Shown one piece after another: positions 48,417 to 56,621 of a stretch of 64,000 nucleotides of DNA; the first letter of the stretch is position 1; every line of letters begins with the position of its first letter. The notes under the pieces are model-generated. The model was not told the origin of the DNA. It did not search any database and saw only the letters and a list, made by a program, of their open reading frames with translations. The position numbers were made by a program, and so were the translations under genes. The DNA is from JAAZLS01 sp964585925 (lineage in GTDB: Bacteria > Bacillota > Dethiobacteria > DTU022). The stretch spans positions 9,293 to 73,292 of the forward strand of contig CAZPFS010000006.1 in assembly GCA_964585925.1 (NCBI GenBank), written 5' to 3'.

Positions 48417-50843
48417 ATGCGTATTTCATGTAACTGGTTGCAGGAATATATATCAAGCGGGTTATCACCGCAGGAGCTGGCGGAGAGGTTGACCATGGCC
48501 GGGGTGGAGGTGGACTCGGTAGTCCCTTTCAGGGAACCGCGGCCAAAGGTGGTGGTGGGGCGGGTTCTCACCCTGGAGCCCCATCCGCGGGCTGAAAAGC
48601 TCACTTTGGTCCGGCTGGATCTGGGCGGGAGCGTGCTGAGCGTGGTCTGCGGGGCCCGCAACCTGGAGGAGGGCCGGCTGGTGGCGGCGGCCCTGCCGGG
48701 GGCGGTGCTGCCCGGGGCGGATCGCCCCATAGAGGCGGCGGATATTCTGGGGGTGCGCTCCGGGGGGATGATCTGCTCGGCTGCCGAACTGGGGCTGGAG
48801 CTGAGTGGAGGGCCTGCTGATATTCTGGTGCTGGATGAAAATGAAACGACCCGCCCGGGGGCGCCCCTGGACGAGGTTCAGGGTTTCAGCGATTGGATAT
48901 TGACCCTGGATCTAACCCCCAACCGGGCCGATTGTCTGGGTCTGCTGGGGCTGGCTTACGAAGTGGGGGCGCTGACCGGGGAGCAGGTGAAACTGCCTAA
49001 AACAGTGCTTGATGAATGCAACGGCGGCGGCATTGAATCCAAGGTAGCGGTGGCGGTGGGCGATTCGAGGCTCTGCCCCCGCTATACGGCGCGCCTGGTG
49101 GAGGAAGCAACTATTGGTTTTTCCCCGCTGTGGATGCAGCTTCGGCTGCTGAAAGCAGGGGTCCGGCCGATCAACAATGTGGTGGACATTACCAATTATG
49201 TGATGATGGAATTCGGGCAACCTCTTCATGCCTTCGACTTCGACCTGCTCTCCGGCGACCGGATCATCGTGCGCCGGGCCGCCCTGGGAGAAAGGCTGGT
49301 AACCCTGGACGGGGTGGAGCGGCAGTTAAACCCGGAAATGCTGGTGATTGCCGATAATGCGGGGCCAATCGCTTTAGCGGGGGTGATGGGAGGCGACAGC
49401 ACCGGGATCGGGGGAAACAGCAAAAGCATACTGATCGAAGCAGCTCTGTTCAACCGGGCCAGTGTGCGCCGTACCGCCGCCCGGCTGGGGCTTTTTTCGG
49501 AGGCTTCCCAGCGGTTTGAAAGAGGGGTCAACCCGGAATGGGTGATGGCTGCCCAGAACCGGGCGGCCGGTCTGTTGGCCGAAATTGCCGGGGGGAGGGT
49601 GGCGGCGGGGGTAATAGACGTCTACCCCGAACCCTTTCAACCCCGCACCGTTAAAGTCAGGCCGCACCGGATCAGCGAAATTTTGGGGTTAAAAATTTCC
49701 TCCAAGGAGATCACGGACATTTTAGAGCGGCTGGGGTTTTCCGTTTCCGCGGGCAGCGGGTTTTCGCTGCAGGTGGAAATTCCTCTGCGGCGGGGTGATG
49801 TGGAGTTGGAAGAAGACGTGGTGGAAGAAGTGGCCCGCCTGCACGGCTATGACCGGATTCCGGCCACCCTGCCCCGGGGGGAGCTGGTGGAATGCCGCGA
49901 CCTGCCGGAGCAGCGGATCCTGGATTTGATCAAAGGGACCTTGATCTCGGCCGGGTTTAACGAGGCCATCAACTATTCTTTTATCAATCCGGCCCATCTG
50001 CGACGGCTGGCTCTCCCGGAGGAAGATTTAAGGCTCAACGCCGTCCCGATTCAAAATCCCCTTTCGGAGGAGCAGGGCGTGTTGAGAACCACCCTGCTTC
50101 CGGGTCTGCTCAAAACCCTGCAGTACAATTTTTATCACCAGGTGGGGGATCAGCTTATATTTGAGCTGGGGGCCGTGTTTTTGCCTTCGGCCCGGCCCGA
50201 GCAGGAGGCCCCTCGAGAAAGGCTGACCCTGGTCCTGGCCGCTACCGGCCGGGCGGTGGAACCCCACTGGGCGGGCAAACCGTTACCGGCCGACTTTTTT
50301 GCGGTCAAGGGTGTGTTGGAGCTGATCTTTCGCCGCCTGGGGCTGGAAGAAGTGAGGTTTGTGCCGTCGATGATCCCCGGGCTGCACCCCACCCGCAGTG
50401 CTTCCGTGATCATTGGCGGGAAGGAAGTAGGGTTTGTGGGGCACCTTCATCCCGAAACGGTGGAACTCTGGGATTTTTCCCAGGAGGTAATTGCGTGCGA
50501 ACTGGATCTGGAAACAGTGATCAGTCGGGCCAGTCTGCAGCCCCGCTACACTCCACTTCCCCGTTACCCGGCCTCGCTGAGGGATATTGCGGTGATCGCC
50601 CCCCGGGAGGTTCCGGCTGAAGAGCTCGAATCATGCATCCGCCGGGCGGGGGGGAAACTGGTGGAACAGGTAGCCCTGTTTGATGTCTATCAGGGCGGGC
50701 AGATCCCGGCTGGAAAGCGCAACCTGGCCTTTGCCATCCGTTACCGCAGCCCGGAAAGAACCCTGACCGATGAGGAGGTAAACCGCCTTCACGGGCAGAT
50801 CATTTCAGCCCTTGCGGAAAAAGGAGCGCTGCTCAGGGAATAG
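48417..50843 (+). CDS. pheT: Phenylalanine--tRNA ligase beta subunit
   Basis: 808 residues. In order: an EMAP-like tRNA-binding domain (about 40-150, PRAEKLTLVRLDLGG), the B3/B4 editing region (about 210-390), the B5 domain (about 405-475, RPHRISEILGLKISSKEITDILERLGF), the catalytic-like core, and a C-terminal anticodon-recognition (FDX-ACB) domain with PRYPASLRDIAVIAP. ATG at 48417 has GGAGGGG upstream, 21 bp after pheS. It edits Tyr-tRNA-Phe and helps bind tRNA. Confidence 0.97.
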   Translation: MRISCNWLQEYISSGLSPQELAERLTMAGVEVDSVVPFREPRPKVVVGRVLTLEPHPRAEKLTLVRLDLGGSVLSVVCGARNLEEGRLVAAALPGAVLPGADRPIEAADILGVRSGGMICSAAELGLELSGGPADILVLDENETTRPGAPLDEVQGFSDWILTLDLTPNRADCLGLLGLAYEVGALTGEQVKLPKTVLDECNGGGIESKVAVAVGDSRLCPRYTARLVEEATIGFSPLWMQLRLLKAGVRPINNVVDITNYVMMEFGQPLHAFDFDLLSGDRIIVRRAALGERLVTLDGVERQLNPEMLVIADNAGPIALAGVMGGDSTGIGGNSKSILIEAALFNRASVRRTAARLGLFSEASQRFERGVNPEWVMAAQNRAAGLLAEIAGGRVAAGVIDVYPEPFQPRTVKVRPHRISEILGLKISSKEITDILERLGFSVSAGSGFSLQVEIPLRRGDVELEEDVVEEVARLHGYDRIPATLPRGELVECRDLPEQRILDLIKGTLISAGFNEAINYSFINPAHLRRLALPEEDLRLNAVPIQNPLSEEQGVLRTTLLPGLLKTLQYNFYHQVGDQLIFELGAVFLPSARPEQEAPRERLTLVLAATGRAVEPHWAGKPLPADFFAVKGVLELIFRRLGLEEVRFVPSMIPGLHPTRSASVIIGGKEVGFVGHLHPETVELWDFSQEVIACELDLETVISRASLQPRYTPLPRYPASLRDIAVIAPREVPAEELESCIRRAGGKLVEQVALFDVYQGGQIPAGKRNLAFAIRYRSPERTLTDEEVNRLHGQIISALAEKGALLRE

Positions 50844-50921
50844 CACGCCGGCAGGAGTTGGGCATAGTATCTCGAATGATCTCTCAGGATATGCTATGAA
50901 CTCAAAAAGGGGTAACCGGTA

Positions 50922-51170
50922 ATGGACGAGCCCAAAAACCGGGTAACAGTGGTTATTATGGGGGAAGAATATACCGTCAGAAGCGCCTCCTCCCCGGAAT
51001 CGATGAACCGGGCGGCCCGGCTGGTGGATCAACTGCTGAAAACCTTGTCGGGGCGGAGCGCCTCCAGGAGCAGCCACCGGCTGGCCATTTTGGCCTGCCT
51101 CAACCTGGCTCACCAGTTGCTGGCTCAGAGAGAGGAGAACCAAACGGCGGCAGGGAGAGATGAATCATGA
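50922..51170 (+). CDS. zapA: Cell division protein ZapA
   Basis: 82 residues from ATG at 50922 (AAAAGGGGT upstream). NRVTVVIMGEEYTVRSASSPESMNRAARLVDQLL is the ZapA beta-hairpin and helix; a coiled-coil-prone tail (LACLNLAHQLLAQREEN) follows. ZapA bundles FtsZ filaments at the division site. It lies between pheT and cvpA as in other Firmicutes and overlaps cvpA by four bases. Confidence 0.9.
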   Translation: MDEPKNRVTVVIMGEEYTVRSASSPESMNRAARLVDQLLKTLSGRSASRSSHRLAILACLNLAHQLLAQREENQTAAGRDES

Positions 51171-51721
51171 ATTGGCTTGATATTTTGCTCCTGGCGCTGC
51201 TGGTGCTTAATCTGATCAGCGGTTATTGCCAGGGGTTGATCAGGCAGATGATCGGTCTGATCGGTTTTCTGGTCTCCATCGCGGTGGCGGTGTACGGCAG
51301 CAGCTGGCTGGGGGGGATTATCGAGGGCTATGTTGATCCGGCCTGGCTGATGCCCCTGCAGGAAGTGTCAAATCAATTCGGTCTCAATATTACCGCCGAC
51401 TGGGCCGTAAGCCTGGCCGCCAAGATCGCGTCTTTCTTGATACTGATGATCCTGGCCAAGTTTCTGTTGAGCCTGCTGGCAAGTACATTTACCGACGTGA
51501 ACCGCCTGCCGGTAGTGGGGACGGTCAATCGCCTGGCGGGTCTGGCGTTGGGGTTGGCCCGGGGATTGATCCTGGTTATGCTGCTGGTGGGCCTGTTTTC
51601 CCTTTTGCCCCTGGCCTTCGTTGCCGAGGCGATGTCCGGCTCATCTCTTGCTGCCATGGTCGGGCGCTGGCTGCCCCAACTGGCGGAGAGCCTGAAATCA
51701 CTGCTGATCACTTGCCTGTAA
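51167..51721 (+). CDS. cvpA: CvpA-family membrane protein
   Basis: 184 residues with four to five hydrophobic segments (starting MNWLDILLLALLVLNLISGYCQGLIRQMIGLIGFLVSIAVAV). The central LPVVGTVNRLAGLALGLARGLILVMLLV is characteristic of CvpA. The family is linked to colicin V production in E. coli and to membrane stress elsewhere; its role in Firmicutes is uncertain. ATGA overlap with zapA indicates translational coupling. Confidence 0.88.
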   Translation: MNWLDILLLALLVLNLISGYCQGLIRQMIGLIGFLVSIAVAVYGSSWLGGIIEGYVDPAWLMPLQEVSNQFGLNITADWAVSLAAKIASFLILMILAKFLLSLLASTFTDVNRLPVVGTVNRLAGLALGLARGLILVMLLVGLFSLLPLAFVAEAMSGSSLAAMVGRWLPQLAESLKSLLITCL

Positions 51722-51767
51722 TTGCAATAACCGCTGCCGGGAGCAGTGCTTTACTGGAGAAATATAC

Positions 51768-53513
51768 GTGGATAATTGGGAAATAGCTGCCGCTTTGGAG
51801 CGCATGGCCGGGCTTCTGGCCATCAAGGGAGAAAATGAGTACAAGGTGAGGGCTTACCTGACAGCCTCCCGCCGGATCAACCGGCTGGATCAGCCCTTGA
51901 AACAACTGTCTGCGGAAAACCGGCTGCATGAGGTTCCCGGAGTGGGGGAAGCCCTGAGTAAAAAGATACGGGAGCTGATCGAAACCGGCGGCTGCCGTTT
52001 TTTGTCCGCGCTGGAAGAGGAAGTGCCTCCCGAGTTCCTGGCTATGTACGAAATACCGGGTGTGGGCTACCAGGTCGCCCATAAGCTGTATGCCGGGCTG
52101 GGATTAAAAAACCTGCCCGAGCTGAAACAGGCCGCCCTGGAAGGCAGAGTAAAGGGCCGCTTGGGAGAGAGCATACTAAATTATTTTCGCCGGGGGGCAA
52201 GTTATCAAAATATCTTTCATCGCGGGATGGCGCTTCCCCTGGGCCGACAATGGGCGGAGCGGTTGCGGGAACTGCCGGGGGTGGAATCCTGCCTGATCTC
52301 GGGGGATTTGCGCCGGGGCACGGAAACGGTGGCCCGGGTTCAGTTGGTGGCGGGTGTAAATGATGATCCGGGGGCGTTCAAATCGGTGCTGGCCGAGATC
52401 GTTCCCGGCGAGCTGCATGAAAAGGCAGGCCGTGGAAACGGAAGCCCTTTTAAAGCGTTTTCCTTCGGCACCCCTTCCGGCCTGCCTGTAGATCTGTTCC
52501 TCCTCCCCGCGGAACGCCTGGGAGCCGCTTTGCTCCACTTCACCGGATCGCCGGCACATTACGGACTGTTGGTTGAACTGGCCCGCGGCCAAGGGCTGAC
52601 CCTGACCGCCGGCGCCCTGCGGGGCCGGGGAGGGGAGTACCCGGTTAACCGGGAGGAGGAGATCTACCGGCGGCTGGGGCTGCCTTTTATCCCGCCCGAG
52701 CTAAGAGAGGGAGGGGATGAGATCGAGCTGGCCCTGCGGGGGGAGCTTCCCGAACTGCTGCAATTGGAGCAGATCAAGGGGGATCTTCACCTGCACAGCA
52801 ACTGGAGCGACGGGCTTCATACTATTCCCGAACTGGCCGGGCGGGCGGCGGCCCTGGGATACCGCTACCTGGCCATAACCGATCACTCTCCATCACTGCA
52901 GATCGCAGGGGGGCTTTCCCGGGAGCGGCTCAGGGAACAGATCGCTTTTATCAGGCAGTTTAACCGCAGCGGCGCTTGTTCCTGCTACCTGCTCGCCGGG
53001 GCGGAGGTAGATATACATTCCGACGGTTCGCTGGATCTTCCCGATGAACTCCTGTTTGAGCTGGAACTGGTGATTGCTTCGGTGCACAGCAATTTTCGCC
53101 AGGACAAACAGGAGATGACCGGGCGGATCTGCCGGGCCATGGCCCATCCGGCGGTTCATATTATCGGCCATCTTACCGGCCGGCTGCTCGGAACCCGGGG
53201 AGGATACGAAGTGGATATGCAGGCCATAATCGCGCAGGCGGCGGCCACCGGAACCGTTCTGGAGGTCAATTCTTCTCCCCAGCGCCTGGATCTGGCCGAT
53301 GTCCATCTGCCGCAAGCCCGGAAACAGGGGGTCATGCTGGCAGTGAACACCGATGCCCACAGCCTGGTGACCATGGCCGATATAAAGTACGGGGTAACCG
53401 CAGCCAGGCGGGGGTGGTTGGAGGCGAAAGATGTGATCAATACCAGACCCCTGGCGGAAATAAGGGTATTGCTGGACAATATACGAAGCAATCCCGGCAA
53501 AAATGGATTGTAG
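51768..53513 (+). CDS. polX: PolX-type protein with degenerate polymerase site and intact PHP domain
   Basis: 581 residues from GTG at 51768. Helix-hairpin-helix motifs VPGVGEALSKKI and IPGVGYQVAHKL lie near 56 and 96, then the polymerase-X core, then a PHP domain (about 337-575). In active PolX the palm reads RRGxETVGDIDxL with two metal-binding Asp; here it is LRRGTETVARVQLV, so the positions hold R190 and Q192. Only the third Asp (D242, PVDLFLLP) remains. The PHP metal ligands H341, H343, D372, H373, E413, H440, D529 and H531 are present. It is therefore probably a 3'-5' exonuclease or AP-site/phosphatase enzyme without DNA synthesis. It overlaps the glycosylase gene by 11 bp. Confidence 0.88.
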   Translation: MDNWEIAAALERMAGLLAIKGENEYKVRAYLTASRRINRLDQPLKQLSAENRLHEVPGVGEALSKKIRELIETGGCRFLSALEEEVPPEFLAMYEIPGVGYQVAHKLYAGLGLKNLPELKQAALEGRVKGRLGESILNYFRRGASYQNIFHRGMALPLGRQWAERLRELPGVESCLISGDLRRGTETVARVQLVAGVNDDPGAFKSVLAEIVPGELHEKAGRGNGSPFKAFSFGTPSGLPVDLFLLPAERLGAALLHFTGSPAHYGLLVELARGQGLTLTAGALRGRGGEYPVNREEEIYRRLGLPFIPPELREGGDEIELALRGELPELLQLEQIKGDLHLHSNWSDGLHTIPELAGRAAALGYRYLAITDHSPSLQIAGGLSRERLREQIAFIRQFNRSGACSCYLLAGAEVDIHSDGSLDLPDELLFELELVIASVHSNFRQDKQEMTGRICRAMAHPAVHIIGHLTGRLLGTRGGYEVDMQAIIAQAAATGTVLEVNSSPQRLDLADVHLPQARKQGVMLAVNTDAHSLVTMADIKYGVTAARRGWLEAKDVINTRPLAEIRVLLDNIRSNPGKNGL

Positions 53514-54099
53514 CCTCGGGCCCCTGCCGCGGGAATTTTACAACCGGGACCCGATCACCGTGGCCCGGGATCTCCTGGGAAAAGTGCTCTGCCATGACAG
53601 CGCCGAGGGATTGGCGGCGGGGATGATCGTGGAAACCGAAGCGTATTTGAGCCTGGGGGATCCGGCCTGTCATGCCGCCAAGGGGAAAACTGCACGCAAC
53701 GAAGCTATGTTCGGACCCGCCGGAAGGGCTTATATCTATTTTATTTATGGAAATCATTACTGTTTCAATGCCGTTACCGGTCCTCCGGGAGTGGGGGAGG
53801 CGGTGCTGATCAGGGCTCTGGAACCGGTGAGCGGACTGGAGTTGATGTATCGCCGCCGAGGATGTCTGAAAAAAGAAACCGGGTTGACCAACGGCCCGGG
53901 GAAGCTCTGCCGGGCGCTGGGTATAACCGGCAGTCTGAACCACCATCCTCTGCAGTGCCCCCCGTTGTGGATTGGAGGCGGATCTGGGGGGAGGGAGCCT
54001 TTCCCCATTATCCGCTCGCCCCGGATCGGGATCAGTCAGGCCACCGACAGGTTGTGGCGGTTTTATATAGAGGGAAACAAATATATTTCCCGGAGATAG
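53503..54099 (+). CDS. 3-methyladenine DNA glycosylase (AAG/MPG family)
   Basis: 198 residues from ATG at 53503, inside the last codons of polX. The AAG fold is recognised by PREFYNRDPITVARDLLGKVLCH, MIVETEAYLSLGDPACHAAKGKTARNEAMFGPAGRAYIYFIYGNHYCFN (catalytic Glu in ETEAY near 46) and IRALEPVSGLELMYRRRG, LTNGPGKLCRALGI. It removes alkylated purines and hypoxanthine from DNA, leaving abasic sites. Overlap with a PolX/PHP nuclease gene suggests the two act in one base-excision pathway. Confidence 0.93.
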   Translation: MDCSLGPLPREFYNRDPITVARDLLGKVLCHDSAEGLAAGMIVETEAYLSLGDPACHAAKGKTARNEAMFGPAGRAYIYFIYGNHYCFNAVTGPPGVGEAVLIRALEPVSGLELMYRRRGCLKKETGLTNGPGKLCRALGITGSLNHHPLQCPPLWIGGGSGGREPFPIIRSPRIGISQATDRLWRFYIEGNKYISRR

Positions 54100-54189
54100 A
54101 ATCGGGTATTCCGATCAAGTAAGCCGGTGTTCCAGGGGCGGGGGGCAGAAGCCTGCCCGGCCCGAAAACCGGCGGGAGGAGAGTTTGAT

Positions 54190-56583
54190 TTGGATCACAC
54201 CCTGACCGAGAGGGAAATCAACAACCTGGGATTTGGAGAAATCCGCAGCCTGCTGGCCGATCTGACCGTTACTCCTATGGCCAGAGAGCGGGCCCTCCAG
54301 CTTCTGCCCTACGCTGATTGGGAGGCGGTCAGCCGGGATCTGGCCGAAACAAGCGAAGGCCGCCTTCTTGCCGGGAAGGGCATATTTAGCCCTCCGGCAG
54401 TGGAAGACGTACATAAATACATCAACCGCGCCGTCAAAGGGGGGTTGTTGAGCGGGATTGAACTGGCTGCAATTGCCGGTTTTTTACATGCTGTCACGCG
54501 GTGGCGAAACTTTTTTAAGGAGATTTCTCGCCAGGAGGAGTATCCTCGCCTCAATTCCATTGCCGGGGGGCTGGCGCTGCCGGAGCAACTGGTTCGGGCC
54601 CTGAACGATTCGCTTGATCCCGAAGGGCAGTTGCTTGACGGTGCCTCACCGGAGCTGCAGTTGCTGAGGCGCAGGCAAAGGGCTGTCGAGGGGAAAATAC
54701 GCGACAAGCTGGACTCCTATCTGCGTTCTCCCGGCTGGAACCGCTATCTGCAGGAAAATCTGGTCACCATACGCAGCGGCCGCTATGTGCTGCCGGTCAA
54801 GCAGGAATTCCATACCCGGATTCCCGGGGTGGTGCACGATCAATCCTCCAGCGGGGCTACCTGGTTTATTGAACCGATGCCGGTAGTAGAACTGCAAAAC
54901 CAGCTTGCTTTTCTGATCCGTCAGGAGGAACAGGAGATAGAGCGCATTTTGCGAAAACTGACCGCCCTGGTGGCCGAGCAGTCGCTGCTGCTGGGCCAAA
55001 ATCGTGATCTGTACGGCCGGCTGGATCTGATCATGGCCCGGGGGAGGTTAAGTCTTAGCCAATCGGCGGTGGCTCCGCAACTGGCCTCCGGGGACCGGCA
55101 GTGGCAGTTCAGCCTGGTTCAGGCCCGCCATCCCCTGATCCAAGAGGAGGCGGTGCCCCTCACGGTGGATCTCGGCGGTTCGGTCCGCGGCCTGGTGATT
55201 ACCGGGCCGAATACCGGCGGAAAGACCGTTGCCCTGAAAACCATAGGGCTTCTGGCGGCTATGGCTCAGAGCGGGCTGCATATACCCGCCTCCCGGGAGA
55301 CCCTTTTGCCGGTGTTTGGAGCCATAAGAGCCGACATCGGGGATGAACAGGATATCGTGCAGAGTCTGAGCACCTTTTCGGGCCATCTGAAAAACATTAT
55401 CGAGATCCTGGCCGAGGCCGGTTCCCGCACCCTGATACTATTGGACGAGCTTGGTGCGGGCACCGATCCTTCTGAAGGGGCCGCCCTGGCCAAGGCAGTG
55501 CTGGCCTTTTTGACCGACAGCGGTTCCCTGACCGTGGCCACTACCCATATCAACGAACTGAAGATATTTGCCCACCAGCAGGAGGGGATGAAGAACGCTT
55601 CCATGGAATTCGACCGGGAAACCCTGTCTCCCACCTACCGCCTGCTGCAGGGGGTTCCCGGACAGAGCAACGCGCTGGCGGTGGCGGAAAAGTTGGGTTT
55701 GCCGGTGGTGGTGATGGATCAGGCCCGGGGGTTTTTAAAGCAGGATCATGCCGAGGTGGAATCGGTGATCGCCAGCCTGGCGGAGGATCAGCGCCGCCTG
55801 TCGCAGGACAGCCTGCTCGCTTCGCAGGAGAGGGCCAGGGCAGCGGTGATCAGGCAGCAGTTGGAGGGGGAACAAGAAGAGCTGCGTTCCCGGCGCCGGG
55901 AAATTTTAAGCCAGGCCCGAAGGGAGGCCCGCTTGATAATCCGGCGGGCCCGGGAAGTCTCGGACCGGCTGATCCGAGAGTTGCACCGGCTGTGTGCTGA
56001 AGCAAAAACCGAGGCTCTGCCCCTGGCCGAACAGGCCCGCCAGGAGCTGCAGGAACTGCACCGGGAAATAAACGGGCCCGAGTTGAACGACGGCCCGAAT
56101 GAACCCGGGTTGAGGGTAGAAGAGCTGGTGGCGGGAAGGAAGGTGAAGGTGCTGAGCCTTCAACAAACAGGAGAAATTATTTCCTGTTCCGGGCAGGAGG
56201 CGGTGGTCCAGGTAGGAAAGATGAAAATCCATGTGCCGCTCGCCGATTTAAGGCGGGGGGAGGGACAGGAGACGGAGGAGGGAGACCAAATACCAGCCGC
56301 AGGCGGCGGGGGATATTCGGTACAGAAAACGGGCGCGGTGCGGACACAGGTTGATCTAAGGGGGATGCGGCTGGAAGAAGCCCTGGCGGAGACGGAAAAA
56401 ATGCTCGATGATGCCCTGTGGGCGGGATTAAGCCAGATTACCCTGATTCACGGCCAGGGTACCGGCAGCCTGAAGCAGGGATTGCGTTCCTATTTGAGCG
56501 GGCACCGCCTGGTCAGGGAGCATCGCCGGGGATCCCGTCCCGAAGGAGGAGACGGGGTGACGGTGGTCAGTTTGATCCGCTAA
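54190..56583 (+). CDS. mutS2: Endonuclease MutS2 (Smr-domain MutS paralogue)
   Basis: 797 residues from TTG at 54190 with GGGAGGAG upstream; a GTG at 54127 would add 21 residues unlike the family. The MutS core and clamp (about 1-310) are followed by the ATPase with Walker A TGPNTGGKT near 338, DIGDEQDIVQSLSTFSGHLKNI and Walker B ILLDELGAGTDPSEGAAL near 415. A long coiled coil (about 510-620), a KOW-like segment and a C-terminal Smr nuclease domain (VDLRGMRLEEALAETEKML...ITLIHGQGTGSLKQGLRSYL) complete it. MutS2 suppresses recombination and, in Bacillus, helps rescue collided ribosomes. The stop codon lies inside a 45-bp perfect hairpin. Confidence 0.96.
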   Translation: MDHTLTEREINNLGFGEIRSLLADLTVTPMARERALQLLPYADWEAVSRDLAETSEGRLLAGKGIFSPPAVEDVHKYINRAVKGGLLSGIELAAIAGFLHAVTRWRNFFKEISRQEEYPRLNSIAGGLALPEQLVRALNDSLDPEGQLLDGASPELQLLRRRQRAVEGKIRDKLDSYLRSPGWNRYLQENLVTIRSGRYVLPVKQEFHTRIPGVVHDQSSSGATWFIEPMPVVELQNQLAFLIRQEEQEIERILRKLTALVAEQSLLLGQNRDLYGRLDLIMARGRLSLSQSAVAPQLASGDRQWQFSLVQARHPLIQEEAVPLTVDLGGSVRGLVITGPNTGGKTVALKTIGLLAAMAQSGLHIPASRETLLPVFGAIRADIGDEQDIVQSLSTFSGHLKNIIEILAEAGSRTLILLDELGAGTDPSEGAALAKAVLAFLTDSGSLTVATTHINELKIFAHQQEGMKNASMEFDRETLSPTYRLLQGVPGQSNALAVAEKLGLPVVVMDQARGFLKQDHAEVESVIASLAEDQRRLSQDSLLASQERARAAVIRQQLEGEQEELRSRRREILSQARREARLIIRRAREVSDRLIRELHRLCAEAKTEALPLAEQARQELQELHREINGPELNDGPNEPGLRVEELVAGRKVKVLSLQQTGEIISCSGQEAVVQVGKMKIHVPLADLRRGEGQETEEGDQIPAAGGGGYSVQKTGAVRTQVDLRGMRLEEALAETEKMLDDALWAGLSQITLIHGQGTGSLKQGLRSYLSGHRLVREHRRGSRPEGGDGVTVVSLIR

Positions 56584-56621
56584 TGCCGGGCTCGGGCCAG
56601 GCCCGAGCCCGGCATTAGCGG
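56577..56621. terminator. 45-bp perfect hairpin shared by the ends of mutS2 and the PBP gene
   Basis: 21-base arms (left arm CCGCTAATGCCGGGCTCGGGC) around a 3-base loop. The left arm includes the mutS2 stop codon (56581-56583), and the right arm ends one base before the PBP stop codon (56622-56624). There is no T-run on either side. Confidence 0.85.

Noticed and set aside
53503..53513. Frameshift between polX and the glycosylase gene
   Set aside because: The overlap is a normal ATG...TAG coupling; both proteins are full length.
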